Positions 18,614 to 27,218 are shown, numbered from the stretch's first letter. The stretch: DNA of 64,000 nt from Rhodococcus spelaei (GCF_006704125.1 NZ_VIGH01000001.1:124001-188000); one strand, 5' to 3'. Made by a program: numbers and translations. Notes: generated from the sequence alone by a model not told the origin.

Positions 18614-19019
18614 CGTGTGGTCCTTTCGGATGCGGCGCGGAACTCGGGCGTCTGAATGCGCGCTGTCGAGCCGGGCGACTTCTGGGTGATCACATTCACT
18701 CGGCAGATACCGGAATCGAATGTGTAATCGACATCACAGTTGCTCGCCCCACCGTCGCGCCATGCGTCGTTCCGCCCAGCGGGAGATCGGCCTGGAATTG
18801 CGCTCACTCGGAAACGAAAGCCCCAGGCAAGGACGCAAATCGGGCGAGTAGCAGACTCCGAGGTCCGCCGCCACGCGGCGATCCCGGGGGCGCGCGGGGA
18901 CCACACCCACCCACCCGCGCGGACACCTTCCCGATCAGCGGAATCGGCCGGGTTCACCCGGCCCGGATGCTCGCTACGTTGGGCATACGACTGTGACGCC
19001 GACCACCGGAAGGGAAAAC
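18614..19019. promoter_or_regulatory. 406-bp divergent intergenic region
   Basis: It separates the MFS and HsaD-like genes. It holds the cluster motif at 18929-18943 and a separated inverted repeat CACATTC...GAATGTG near 18690-18730. The hydrolase has an SD (GGAAGGGA) just before 19020. I see no convincing ORF in the rest. Confidence 0.6.
18929..18943 (+). promoter_or_regulatory. Cluster operator motif, site 1
   Basis: TCCCGATCAGCGGAA, 91 bp upstream of the HsaD-like gene start. It matches 13 of 15 bases of the island's shared motif TCCCGATCAGCGGGA counted at the most complete copies; the right half is degenerate. Confidence 0.55.
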
Positions 19020-19868
19020 ATGACAGCCACGCTCGACTTCGACCTCACCAGCAAGACCCTCGAGGGCGACTACACCCTGCACTACCACGAGGCCGGCTCC
19101 GGTCCGGTCCTGTTGATGCTGCACGGATCCGGACCGGGGGTCAGCGGCTGGTCCAACTTCGCCGGGAACTTTCCGGTGTTCGCCGAGCACTACCGCACGA
19201 TCGTCCTGGACATGCCCGGCTTCGGGCGCAGTCCGGCCCTGGAGTGGAACGACGTGTACCCGCGCGTCGCGGCCGACGCGATCCGGTACTTCCTCGACAC
19301 GCTCGGGATCGACCGGGTCGATATCGTCGGAAACTCGATGGGCGGCAATGTCGGCACCGAATTCGCACTGGCACACCCGGATCGGGTTCGGCGGATGGTG
19401 CTGATGGGTCCCGGCGGACTCGCGGTGAACAGTTTCGCACCTGCGGTGAGCGAGGGTTCGCGACGACTGTTCGAGTTCCTCGCGAACCCCACCCGCGAGG
19501 GCATGGTCGCCTGGGTGGACACCATGGTCGGAAACCCCGCGGTGGTCTCCGACGAACTCATCGACCAGCGGCTCGCGAACGCGCTGCAACCGGGCGCCAT
19601 CGCGAACACCTTCGCCATCTTCCAGACCTTCTCCGACCCGCGGTTCGCGGACCGCCCGCAGTTGTGGACCCGGGCCGCGCAGGTGCGGCAGGAGACGCTG
19701 CTGATCTGGGGCCGCGACGACCGGATGCTGCCGTACGAGGGCGGGCTGTTCCCGTTCCGTCAGATGCCGAACTCGGAACTGCACGTCTTCTCCCGCTGCG
19801 GGCACTGGGCGCAGATCGAGCGCAAGGACGAGTTCGAGCGCCTCACCCTGGAGTTCCTCGGTCGCTGA
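19020..19868 (+). CDS. Alpha/beta hydrolase, HsaD-like C-C bond hydrolase
   Basis: ATG at 19020 follows GGAAGGGA. The 282-residue protein resembles meta-cleavage-product hydrolases (HsaD/BphD). The oxyanion segment is MLHGSGPGVSGWSNF near 33-47, the nucleophile is Ser106 in GNSMGGN, the acid is in LLIWGRDDRMLPYE, and the His is in RCGHWAQIE. HsaD-type enzymes hydrolyse the dienoate made by extradiol ring cleavage of a steroid A-ring catechol. An extradiol dioxygenase homologue (28926-29849) and HsaA/HsaB-like proteins are encoded in the same island. That context supports the assignment, but the true substrate is not proven. Confidence 0.85.
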   Translation: MTATLDFDLTSKTLEGDYTLHYHEAGSGPVLLMLHGSGPGVSGWSNFAGNFPVFAEHYRTIVLDMPGFGRSPALEWNDVYPRVAADAIRYFLDTLGIDRVDIVGNSMGGNVGTEFALAHPDRVRRMVLMGPGGLAVNSFAPAVSEGSRRLFEFLANPTREGMVAWVDTMVGNPAVVSDELIDQRLANALQPGAIANTFAIFQTFSDPRFADRPQLWTRAAQVRQETLLIWGRDDRMLPYEGGLFPFRQMPNSELHVFSRCGHWAQIERKDEFERLTLEFLGR

Positions 19869-19881
19869 CCCGAGAACGACT

Positions 19882-19934
19882 GTGACCCGATGTCACACTC
19901 GTGCAGTCGAACTGGACGAGTGACATCGGGTCAC
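19882..19934. terminator. Bidirectional hairpin between convergent genes
   Basis: The arms GTGACCCGATGTCACACTCGT and ACGAGTGACATCGGGTCAC pair apart from a 2-nt bulge, around a 13-nt loop. The hairpin sits 13 bp after the HsaD-like stop and 12 bp before the stop of the convergent 85-residue protein gene. Confidence 0.75.
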
Positions 19935-19946
19935 GGGGTTCGGCGG

Positions 19947-20204
19947 TCAGCGCAGGCGGCCGGGCACCGGGTAGCTGCGGGGCGCGTCGGTCTCGAGCAC
20001 ACCCTCGCGTGTGGCCTGCTCGATCGAGTCACGCAACGCCGAGCAGGTCGGGATCCAGTTGCTGTGTTCGCCGAGCGCCGCCCGCCGAGCGAACTCGGGA
20101 CAGGCGGACTCCGCGTCGGCGAGCCACTGGACGCTGGTGTGGGTGGGGCTGTACCTCTCCACCAGTACCCGGTTCCCGCAGCTGGTGCAGCTCAATTCCT
20201 GCAT
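19947..20204 (-). CDS. Small zinc-ribbon-like protein in the KstD-like operon
   Basis: An 85-residue protein starting MQELSCTSCGNRVLVERYSP. The CxxC at residues 6-9 and a later pair of single Cys (ESACPEF, PTCSAL) could form a four-Cys metal site. The rest is charged and helical (SALRDSIEQATREGVLE). I do not recognise a named family. Its gene begins 18 bp after the KstD-like gene, in the operon isomerase-like / KstD-like / this protein. A regulatory, chaperone or electron-transfer partner role for the flavoenzyme is possible but unproven. The operon ends at a shared hairpin terminator. Confidence 0.7.
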   Translation of the reverse strand: MQELSCTSCGNRVLVERYSPTHTSVQWLADAESACPEFARRAALGEHSNWIPTCSALRDSIEQATREGVLETDAPRSYPVPGRLR

Positions 20205-20222
20205 GGCAAAGCCTCTTTCCCG

Positions 20223-21884
20223 CTAGGCCTCGGCCGCGTGCCGGGCGCCGATGTAGCCGAACACCATGGCGGGGCCGATGGTGGCGCCCGCGCCGGCGTA
20301 GTCGTTGCCCATGACGGCGGCGGAGGTGTTGCCGGTGGCGTAGAGACCGCCGATCACCGCGCCGTCGGACCGCAGCACCTGGCCGTGCTCGTTGTAGACC
20401 ACCCCGCCCTTGGTGCCGAGGTCGCCGGCCTGCATGCGCACTGCGTAGTACGGCGCCTTGTCCAGCACGTCCAAGGTCGGAGCGGGCAGGGTCGGGTCGC
20501 CGTAGTAGTTGTCGTAGGCGCTGTCGCCGCGGCCGAAGTCCTCGTCCTTGCCGCTGCGCGCGAAGCCGTTGAACCGGTTCACCGTGGCGGCCAACTGTGC
20601 GGCCGGAACACCGATCGCCGCGGCCAGTTCCTCGACGGTGTCCGCGCGATGCATCAGACCCGTCGCGAACCACGACTTCGGAAACTTCTGGCCGGGCATG
20701 ACGCCACCGAACTGGTAGCGGTTCTTGGCTTTTCCGTCGAAGACGAACCAGATCGGGTCGTGCCGACCGGCGATCTGCTCGTGTACGAACGTCACGTACG
20801 GCGCCGCCTCGTTGGTGAAGCGCCTGCCCGACTGGTCGACGATGACCGAGCGCGGGATGGAGCGTTCCGACACCAGCACGTGCATGATGCCGTCGGGCCG
20901 CTTGAACGAGGGCATCCACCACGCGTCGTCCATCAGATCCAGTGCGGCGCCCACCTTTTCACCTGCCACGATGCCGTCGCCGGTGTTGTCGACCGAACCC
21001 GCGCTGTAGTTGTCGGTGCCGCCCTCGCGCAGGTACTGCTTGCGCATCTGCTCGCCCTGCTCGAAACCGCCGCTGGCCAGCAGCACCCCCTTGCGGGCCC
21101 GGATCCGGAACTCGGGGCCGCCGCGCCGGACGACCAGACCCGTCACGGCGCCGGCCCCGTCGGTGACCAGCGAGGTCATCGGGGAGTCGAGCCACAGCGG
21201 GATGCCGGCCTCCTTGACCGCCAGCCGCAGCCGCGCGATCAGTGCCTGGCCGAGGGTCTCCATGTGCCTGCGCAGCACCAGGGACTTGACCGCGCGCCAT
21301 CCGGTGCCGAGCGCGGCCCGGCGGCCGGCCCAGGTGCGCATCACCATGTTGAGTTTCGCGAACTCCTTCGAGGTGATGTACAGCCCGGCCGGAGTGGCGA
21401 GCGACCCGGGGCGCAGCCCCTTCTCGTCCTCACCGAGCTCCTTGAGGTCGAACGGCAGCGGCTCGATGGTGCGGCCCGCGGCACGGCCGCCCGGCTGTTC
21501 GGGGTGGTAGTCCGAGTAGCCGGCGCACCACTGGAAGCGCATGTGCCTGCTGGTCCGCTCCAGGAACTCCATGGTCGCCGGGCCGTGGTCGATGAACGCG
21601 TCGAGGTTCTCGGTCGGGACCCGGTCACCGACCACCGCATCGAGGTAGCGCCGGACGTCGGCGCGCGAGTCCTCGAGGCCCTCCCGCTTCAGCGTCGGGT
21701 TGTTCGGGATCCAGATGTTGCCCCCGGACAGGGCGGTGGTGCCGCCGTACACGGATGCCTTCTCGACGATCAGGGTGTCCATTCCCCGATCCGCGGCGGC
21801 GAGGGCGCCGGTGAGGCCGCCGCAGCCGCTGCCGACGACCACGAAGTCGACCTCGTGGTCCCAGGACTGTTCGCTAGCAGACAT
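20223..21884 (-). CDS. KstD-like 3-ketosteroid delta1-dehydrogenase
   Basis: The start is the ATG at 21884 behind GAAGGG. The 553-residue flavoprotein begins with the FAD motif VVVGSGCGGLTGALAAADRG and then EKASVYGGTTALSGG. The C-terminus GNTSAAVMGNDYAGAGATIGPAMVFGYI closely matches the FAD-closing segment of 3-ketosteroid delta1-dehydrogenases. KstD inserts the C1-C2 double bond in the A-ring of 3-keto steroids. With a KshA-type hydroxylase it opens ring B. It is preceded 17 bp upstream by an isomerase-fold gene. The relation to steroids is inferred from family and context, and a different 3-ketone substrate is possible. Confidence 0.83.
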   Translation of the reverse strand: MSASEQSWDHEVDFVVVGSGCGGLTGALAAADRGMDTLIVEKASVYGGTTALSGGNIWIPNNPTLKREGLEDSRADVRRYLDAVVGDRVPTENLDAFIDHGPATMEFLERTSRHMRFQWCAGYSDYHPEQPGGRAAGRTIEPLPFDLKELGEDEKGLRPGSLATPAGLYITSKEFAKLNMVMRTWAGRRAALGTGWRAVKSLVLRRHMETLGQALIARLRLAVKEAGIPLWLDSPMTSLVTDGAGAVTGLVVRRGGPEFRIRARKGVLLASGGFEQGEQMRKQYLREGGTDNYSAGSVDNTGDGIVAGEKVGAALDLMDDAWWMPSFKRPDGIMHVLVSERSIPRSVIVDQSGRRFTNEAAPYVTFVHEQIAGRHDPIWFVFDGKAKNRYQFGGVMPGQKFPKSWFATGLMHRADTVEELAAAIGVPAAQLAATVNRFNGFARSGKDEDFGRGDSAYDNYYGDPTLPAPTLDVLDKAPYYAVRMQAGDLGTKGGVVYNEHGQVLRSDGAVIGGLYATGNTSAAVMGNDYAGAGATIGPAMVFGYIGARHAAEA

Positions 21885-21901
21885 TCGATTGCCCTTCGGG
21901 G

Positions 21902-22273
21902 TCAGGCGACGACCATGTCCTCGGGCGACCAGAACGCGCGCATGCTCGTGATGCGGGCCTGGTCGTCGAAGGTCATGACGTCGATGGGTTCGATGGTGAC
22001 GGTCTGCTCGCCGGTGTCGGTGACCACGCGGAAGTGGAACGCCGCGCTGTTGCCCGCGACCCGCAGCGAGAGCAGCTCGGTGGTGTTCTGCACGGCGTCC
22101 AGCGCGCTGTAGAACTTCTCGATCGCCTCGCGCCCGACCTTCGGCTCGGTGCCGACCGGGTCCTCGAGGGTGGCGTCGTCGGCGTACAGGGCGGCGACGT
22201 CGGCGGAGGTCCCGCCGCCGACCGCGGCCAGATAGCGGGTGACCGCGGCGCGGATGTCGTCTGGTGAGGCCAT
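21902..22273 (-). CDS. Ketosteroid-isomerase-like (NTF2-fold) protein 1
   Basis: A 123-residue NTF2/SnoaL-fold protein: ADVAALYADDATLEDPVGTEP with the acidic cluster near 28-38, then GREAIEKFYSALD and IEPIDVMTFDDQARITSMRAFWS. The DPVGT segment and MTFDDxxxITSM are shared with the second copy at 33444-33818. Delta5-3-ketosteroid isomerases and related small-molecule binders share this fold. As first gene of the operon with the KstD-like enzyme, a role in double-bond migration of the same substrate is plausible. The operator motif lies 72 bp upstream of its start, shared with the divergent ligase gene. Confidence 0.78.
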   Translation of the reverse strand: MASPDDIRAAVTRYLAAVGGGTSADVAALYADDATLEDPVGTEPKVGREAIEKFYSALDAVQNTTELLSLRVAGNSAAFHFRVVTDTGEQTVTIEPIDVMTFDDQARITSMRAFWSPEDMVVA

Positions 22274-22344
22274 TTCGATACTCCAAGCTGTGTGGGCTGA
22301 CGTGTGACGGTAACCACGCCCCGGCGGGCGCCGCGAGAGGTGTT

Positions 22345-22359
22345 TCCCGCACAGCGGGA
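22345..22359 (+). promoter_or_regulatory. Cluster operator motif, site 2
   Basis: TCCCGCACAGCGGGA, with perfect 5-bp arms TCCCG/CGGGA. It lies 43 bp before the ligase start and 72 bp before the isomerase-like start, so it can serve both divergent promoters. Confidence 0.65.
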
Positions 22360-22401
22360 GGTGTGCGGCGTCACAACTGGGTCGGGTAGCGTCCGACGAC
22401 G

Positions 22402-24027
22402 ATGACTCCGACGCCCGCTCCCGCGACCGTGTGGTCGGTGCTGTCGGAGTCGGCGCGCCGGAACGCCGACTGGGAGGCTGTCGCCGACTGCGGCGAGCGG
22501 CTGACCTACGGCGAGCTCGCCGCCGCGGCCTCCCGGGCGGGTCGGGCGATGGCTGCGGCGGGTGTGGTGCACGGCGACCGCGTCTGCCTGTGGGCGCCCA
22601 ATTCCGCCCGCTGGGCAGTGGTCGCGCTCGGCGCGCACTCCATCGGTGCCGTGGTGGTGCCGATCAACACCCGTGCGAGCGGCGACGAGGCGGCGGTGCA
22701 TCTGCGCCGGACCCGCAGCCGGATGTTGTTCGTGGACAACGGATTCCTCGGCACTGGCTACGCCTCCCTGCTGTGGACCGTGGCGGGTCCACCGGCCGGG
22801 GACCGACCGGCCCGCGACCTGCCGGACCTGCGCCACATCGTCGACCTCCACAACGGGGCCGCCGGACCGGTGACTGGCTGGTCCGAGTTCCTGTCCGGCG
22901 CGGACCGACCGCTGCGGCTCGACCTACGGTCGTCGCGGCGTCATTCCCCGGCCACCACAGGCGGCGTCGCCTACGTCATGTCGACCTCCGGCTCGGCGGG
23001 CGCGGCCAAGGGTGTGGTGCTGCGGCACGGCCAGGTGGTCCGGGTGTACCGGGCGTTGGCGCAGCGGTTGGGAATAGGGGCGGGGGACCGGATCCTCGGG
23101 GTGAACCCACTGTCGCACTCGTTCGGCCTCAACGCCGGACTGCTGGCGGCGCTGGTGGTGGGAGGCTGCTACGTCCCCGTCGACGTCTTCGATCCCGCCG
23201 CCGTACTCGACCGGATCGAGGCGGAGCGGATCACGGTCGTCTCGGGACCGCCGACGCTGTTCACCGACCTGATCGCGGCCTCGGCCCGTCGCGGTCGGCT
23301 CGACCCGGCGCCGCGGCTCGCGGTGACCGGCGCCGCCACCGTGTCCACGCGGCTGCTCGAGGACATTCGTGCACGGCTCGGAATACCTTTCGTCGCAACG
23401 GGATACGGCCTGACCGAGGCGGCGGGCACGGTCACCGCCCAGTATCCCCGTGCCGACGAGGTGCGCACTCTCGCAGCCCCGCCGCTGCCCGGCGTTCGGA
23501 TCCGGATCGTCGACCGCGCGGGAACCGACCTCGCGCCGGGCGAGGCCGGTGAGGTGTTGATCCACGGGTACAACGTGATGACCGGCTACTTCGAGGACGA
23601 GACGGCGACCGGCGCTGCCCTCGACGACGAGGGCTGGCTGCACACCGGGGACATCGGGGTACTCGACGAGACGGGTGCGCTGCGAGTCGTCGACCGGATC
23701 GGCGAGATGTTCATCGTCGGCGGTTTCAACGTCTACCCCGCCGAGGTCGAGCAGGCGTTGATCCGGCACCCCGCGGTCGCGGAGGTCGCGGTGGTGGGGG
23801 CGCCCGACGAGCGACTCGGGGAGCGGGCGATCGCGTTCGTCGTCGCTGCACCCGGCCGGGCGGTCGACGAGGACGAACTGCGCGAGCACTGCCGCCGGCT
23901 GCTGGCCGGCTACAAGGTGCCCGCCCGGGTGGTCACGCTCGGCGAGCTGCCACGGACCCCGTCCGGCAAGTCCGACCGGAATGCGCTCCGCGCAGTGGTG
24001 CGGTTACGGAGTGCCCAGACTCCGTAA
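22402..24027 (+). CDS. AMP-dependent acyl-CoA synthetase/ligase (FadD-like)
   Basis: The 541-residue adenylate-forming enzyme has the P-loop STSGSAGAAKG near 195, motif YGLTEAAGT near 335, the hinge and acid motif GWLHTGDIG, and the A10 lysine in RTPSGKSDRNAL at the C-terminus. It would activate a carboxylic acid to acyl-AMP and then to a CoA ester. In this island the likely substrate class is a steroid side-chain or ring-derived acid, an inference from neighbours only. TAGCGT lies 9 nt before ATG 22402 with no SD, suggesting a leaderless mRNA. The last codons lie inside a 25-bp inverted repeat. Confidence 0.85.
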   Translation: MTPTPAPATVWSVLSESARRNADWEAVADCGERLTYGELAAAASRAGRAMAAAGVVHGDRVCLWAPNSARWAVVALGAHSIGAVVVPINTRASGDEAAVHLRRTRSRMLFVDNGFLGTGYASLLWTVAGPPAGDRPARDLPDLRHIVDLHNGAAGPVTGWSEFLSGADRPLRLDLRSSRRHSPATTGGVAYVMSTSGSAGAAKGVVLRHGQVVRVYRALAQRLGIGAGDRILGVNPLSHSFGLNAGLLAALVVGGCYVPVDVFDPAAVLDRIEAERITVVSGPPTLFTDLIAASARRGRLDPAPRLAVTGAATVSTRLLEDIRARLGIPFVATGYGLTEAAGTVTAQYPRADEVRTLAAPPLPGVRIRIVDRAGTDLAPGEAGEVLIHGYNVMTGYFEDETATGAALDDEGWLHTGDIGVLDETGALRVVDRIGEMFIVGGFNVYPAEVEQALIRHPAVAEVAVVGAPDERLGERAIAFVVAAPGRAVDEDELREHCRRLLAGYKVPARVVTLGELPRTPSGKSDRNALRAVVRLRSAQTP

Positions 24028-24043
24028 CCGCACCACTGCGCGG
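23988..24043. terminator. 25-bp perfect inverted repeat spanning the ligase stop codon
   Basis: Arms 23988-24012 and 24019-24043 are perfectly complementary, with loop GCCCAG. The repeat encodes the last residues and stop codon (24025-24027) of the ligase and ends 8 bp before the convergent flavin reductase stop. It is a very stable bidirectional terminator candidate. Confidence 0.8.
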
Positions 24044-24050
24044 GGCCGCA

Positions 24051-24566
24051 TCAGGCGAAGCCGCCGAACCCGCCCTTGAAGAACAGCAGCGGACGACCCT
24101 CGTCGTCTGCGGTGAGGTCGGTGATCCGGGCGATGACGATCGTGTGGTCGCCGGCCTCGTGCTCGACCTCGACGGTCGCCTCGATGCGGGCCAACGCCCC
24201 GCCGAGCGCGGGGGCGCCGTTGCCCGCCGGGCTCCAGTCCACGTTCGCGAACTTGTCGCCGCCGCTGACCGCGAAGGTCGAGCACACGTCCTTCTGGTCG
24301 TGCGCGAGCACGTTGATGCACAGGTGACGAGCCTCCCGCAGCAACGGCCAGCTCGTCGACGTCTTCGTCGGGCAGAACGAGATGTACGGCGGCTCGAGCG
24401 ACAGCGACACGACCGACTGGCAGGTGAAGCCGAGGGGGCGGTCACCGTCGTGGGCGGTGATCACCGCGACGCCGGTGCAGAAGTGGCTCATCACCTTCCT
24501 CAGCGTCGCGGCGTCCGGCGCCGACAGGCGGTCCTGGTCGGCAACGGCCGTGATCTCTGCGCTCAT
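24051..24566 (-). CDS. HsaB-like flavin reductase component
   Basis: The start is the ATG at 24566 behind AGGAGGAG. The 171-residue flavin_reduct split barrel has VMSHFCTGVAVITAHDGDRPLGFTCQS, then SLEPPYISFCPTKTSTSWP near 60-80 and INVLAHDQKDVCSTFA. The family supplies reduced FMN/FAD to a separate monooxygenase, using NADH. HsaB is the partner of HsaA in the hydroxylation of 3-HSA. An HsaA-like oxygenase is encoded at 29884-31065 in this island but in a different transcript, an unusual separation. It is divergent from the PadR gene with an operator-like motif between them. Confidence 0.85.
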   Translation of the reverse strand: MSAEITAVADQDRLSAPDAATLRKVMSHFCTGVAVITAHDGDRPLGFTCQSVVSLSLEPPYISFCPTKTSTSWPLLREARHLCINVLAHDQKDVCSTFAVSGGDKFANVDWSPAGNGAPALGGALARIEATVEVEHEAGDHTIVIARITDLTADDEGRPLLFFKGGFGGFA

Positions 24567-24633
24567 GGGTCTCCTCCTGACGGAACGGGCAGCTACAGCA
24601 TCGGGCACTCGCACCCCGTGGCGCCATCCGGTG

Positions 24634-24648
24634 TCCCGGTCAGCGGTT
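24634..24648 (+). promoter_or_regulatory. Cluster operator motif, site 3
   Basis: TCCCGGTCAGCGGTT lies between the divergent HsaB-like and PadR genes. It has the left half and CAGCGG core of the shared motif, with the last two bases altered. Confidence 0.45.
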
Positions 24649-24692
24649 GCTCACCCTGCCTCGGCCGGCGGTCCGATTGTTAGTCTTCCGAG

Positions 24693-25382
24693 GTGGCACC
24701 GACCGAATCGGCCTCCGAGTCCGACCTCCCCGGCCTCCCCGCGACGAGCTGGGCGGTCCTCGGCATGCTCGCGTTCGGCGAGGAGCTCTCCGGCTACGAG
24801 CTCAAGAAGTGGGCCGACTGGTCGATCAAGTTCTTCTACTGGAGCCCGTCGTTCAGCCAGGTCTACACCGAGCTGAAGAAACTGGAGAAGCACGGCTTCG
24901 TGACCTCCCGGGTGCAGCACGACAACGGGGTCCGCGGCCGCCGTCTCTACAAGATCACCGAGTCGGGTACCGCGGCGGTCGGGCGCTGGTCCAACGAGGC
25001 GCCGATCGACCCGCCGATCCTCAAACACGGTGTGATGCTGCGCATCTGGCTCGGTCACCTGAACAAGCCGGAACGGCTCAAGGAGATCCTGCGCAAACAC
25101 ATCGAGTACGTGCAGAAGATGGAGCGCCGCGCCGCGGCCGACGCGCTCGGCGCGGACAAGGAACCCGCCTGGGCGTACTCCCAGATCGTGCTGCGCTGGT
25201 CGGAGCGGTACTACGCGGCCGAACGCGAACTCGCCGAGCAGTTGATCGCCGACATCGACAAGGCCGACGCCGTCCTCGCCCAGGTCAAGGACGGGGACGA
25301 CGCCGGTTTCCCGAAGCCGGCCCCCGGCGTGTGGCGACAGGTGGAGCAGGAGACCGAGGCGGAGAACCCCGACCTCGAGTGA
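24693..25382 (+). CDS. PadR-family transcriptional regulator
   Basis: The 229-residue protein has the PadR winged-helix domain: SWAVLGMLAFGEELSGYELKKWAD near 18-42, then SPSFSQVYTELKKLEKHGFVTSRV and GRRLYKITESGTAAVGRW. A long C-terminal helical domain follows (Vir_C_2-like, PERLKEILRKHIEYVQKMERR...), with basic and acidic faces suited to dimerisation. PadR proteins usually repress catabolic or efflux genes and release DNA on binding a phenolic or hydrophobic ligand. It is a candidate regulator of the island and candidate binder of the TCCCG...CGGGA motif, which lies 45 bp upstream. TAGTCT 6 nt before the GTG suggests leaderless initiation. Confidence 0.85.
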   Translation: MAPTESASESDLPGLPATSWAVLGMLAFGEELSGYELKKWADWSIKFFYWSPSFSQVYTELKKLEKHGFVTSRVQHDNGVRGRRLYKITESGTAAVGRWSNEAPIDPPILKHGVMLRIWLGHLNKPERLKEILRKHIEYVQKMERRAAADALGADKEPAWAYSQIVLRWSERYYAAERELAEQLIADIDKADAVLAQVKDGDDAGFPKPAPGVWRQVEQETEAENPDLE

Positions 25383-25383
25383 G

Positions 25384-26310
25384 CTACCGGACCAGCTCGC
25401 GCAGATCCGCCCAGGCCTGCTTCTGCGCGAGGCCGGCCACCGTCAGCACGGTCAGCGTCATGAACCCGTGGATCGCGTCGTCGTAGCGCCGATGCGTGAC
25501 CGGAACACCGTGGGCGGCAAGCGCATCCGCGTACGCATCGCCCTCGGAGCAGAGCGGGTCGCAACCGGCAGTCACCACGACAGCCGGCGCCAGTCCGGCG
25601 AGGTCCGCCTGCAGCGGCGACGCGTAGGGATGCCGACGATCGGCAACCGGGGCGTACTGGTCCCAGTACCACTCCATCGCGGCCCGGGTGTTGTAGAAGC
25701 CGGTTGCGAACTGCCGGTAGGACGGCGTCCCGAAGTCGGCGGCGATCACCGGATACAGCAGCAACTGAGCGGCGATCGACGGGCCGGAACGGTCCCGGGA
25801 CATCAGCGCTACGACGGCAGCGAGATTGCCACCGGCGCTGTCACCCGCGACCACCAGGCGCTCCGCGTCCGCGCCGAGCTCCTCGGCGTGTGCGGCCGCC
25901 CACTCGACCGCGGCGTACACGTCGTCCGGCGCCGCGGGCCAGGGCGACTCCGGTGCGAGCCGGTAGTCGACCGACACCACCACCGCGCCGACACCGTTCG
26001 CCATGGCCCGGCAGATCCCGTCGTGGGTGTCGAGGTCGCAGAACACGAACCCGCCCCCGTGGGCGAACACGATGACGGGACTCGATTCACTGTCGAGTTC
26101 CGGTGCAGGCCGGTAGATCCGAACCGGGATCTCGGAGGCGGGACCCGGGATCGTGCGATCCTCGACTCGCGCCACCGGCTCGGGCTCGGCTGGCGCGCGG
26201 TACCTGGCGCGGATGGCGTCGCGAGCCTGCGCGCCGGTCATCGCCTCGATCTTCGGGAATCCGGCCTCGAGCACCTCGAGCAGTGCCACCACCTCGGCAT
26301 CGGCACTCAT
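25384..26310 (-). CDS. HSL-type alpha/beta hydrolase (esterase)
   Basis: The 308-residue hormone-sensitive-lipase family esterase has the oxyanion motif VFAHGGGFVFCD near 80-90, the nucleophile in VVAGDSAGGNLAAV near 155, the acid in CDPLCSEGDAYADAL, and the His in DAIHGFMTL. It is cytoplasmic (no signal peptide). It begins within the stop of the IclR gene (ATGA), so it is co-translated with that regulator. It probably removes an ester from the substrate entering the pathway, for example an acylated sterol or a lactone product, but that is inference. It converges with the PadR gene, 1 bp apart. Confidence 0.88.
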   Translation of the reverse strand: MSADAEVVALLEVLEAGFPKIEAMTGAQARDAIRARYRAPAEPEPVARVEDRTIPGPASEIPVRIYRPAPELDSESSPVIVFAHGGGFVFCDLDTHDGICRAMANGVGAVVVSVDYRLAPESPWPAAPDDVYAAVEWAAAHAEELGADAERLVVAGDSAGGNLAAVVALMSRDRSGPSIAAQLLLYPVIAADFGTPSYRQFATGFYNTRAAMEWYWDQYAPVADRRHPYASPLQADLAGLAPAVVVTAGCDPLCSEGDAYADALAAHGVPVTHRRYDDAIHGFMTLTVLTVAGLAQKQAWADLRELVR

Positions 26311-27164
26311 GCGTACTGCAGGTCCGGCATCGGGGCCGCGATCGGGCGGGGACGCGCCGACCCGCCGGCCAGCGGGCGGGACTGCTGCAGGGTGGGCTGC
26401 ACCCGGACGGGTCCACCCTCGATGTTGCGCCAGATGCCGAGCGCGGTCATCCGGACCGGGGCGGCGAGCCGATGGTCGAGCTTCATCTGGGAGATCGGTC
26501 CACAGACGGAGACGGCGGCGACGGCCTCACCGAGGTTGCCGATCGGCGCTGCGACACAACCGAATCCGGACAGCGATTCCTCGCGCTCGAAGGCGATGCC
26601 GTGCGCCCGGACCTTGGCCAGCTCGGTGCGCAGCTGCGCGCCGGTCGAGATCGAGAACTTGGTCTTGCGGCCGAGGACATCCGCCTCGACGGCGGGCAAC
26701 TGGTCCTCGTCGGCGTAGCCGAGCAGCGCCTTCCCGACGGCGGTGCAGTGCGCCGGGTAGCGGCCACCGACGCGGGTGGGGATGGCCGCGGCGAGACGTC
26801 CACCGATCTTCTCCAGGTAGACCACGTCGGGTCCGTCGAGAATCGCCAGGTGCACGACCTGCCCGGTCACCCGATGCAGCTCGTGCAGGAAGGGCAGCGC
26901 CGCGCGGTGCAGCCGATCCTGGTGCACGGCAAGCGAACCGAGTTCCACCAGCCGCATGCCCAACTCGTAGTCGCGGCCCTGACGGCGCAGCCAGCGCAGC
27001 TGGACGAGCCGCTCGAGCATCCGGTGCGCCGACGAGCGCGGCAGTCCGGTGCGTCGCACGATCTGCGCGAGCGTCAGTCGTCCGGGACCGTCGAACGCGT
27101 CCAGGACGAGGGAGACGCGGTCGAGTACCGCGGTCGGGGTGTTGGCGTCGACCAGTGTGGCCAT
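26307..27164 (-). CDS. IclR-family transcriptional regulator
   Basis: The start is ATG 27164 behind CGGAGG. The 285-residue protein has an N-terminal winged helix (TAVLDRVSLVLDAFDGPGRLTLAQIVRRTGLPRSSAHRMLERL, residues about 9-51). The IclR effector domain contains VGGRYPAHCTAVGKALLGY and LSGFGCVAAPIGN, ending with a Pro/Arg-rich tail. IclR proteins act as dimers or tetramers on catabolic promoters and sense pathway intermediates. A 17-bp palindrome lies 55-71 bp upstream of its start, a likely autoregulatory site. It shares an operon with the HSL esterase. Confidence 0.88.
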   Translation of the reverse strand: MATLVDANTPTAVLDRVSLVLDAFDGPGRLTLAQIVRRTGLPRSSAHRMLERLVQLRWLRRQGRDYELGMRLVELGSLAVHQDRLHRAALPFLHELHRVTGQVVHLAILDGPDVVYLEKIGGRLAAAIPTRVGGRYPAHCTAVGKALLGYADEDQLPAVEADVLGRKTKFSISTGAQLRTELAKVRAHGIAFEREESLSGFGCVAAPIGNLGEAVAAVSVCGPISQMKLDHRLAAPVRMTALGIWRNIEGGPVRVQPTLQQSRPLAGGSARPRPIAAPMPDLQYA

Positions 27165-27218
27165 CGGAGCCTCCGGGGGGAGATGGGGCGACGGCCGACT
27201 ATCTGTTCCCGGCCGCTG

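Noticed and set aside
19887-22112. Large plus-strand frame across the KstD-like region
   Set aside because: Antisense to the KstD-like and isomerase-like genes, low-complexity composition, no ribosome site.
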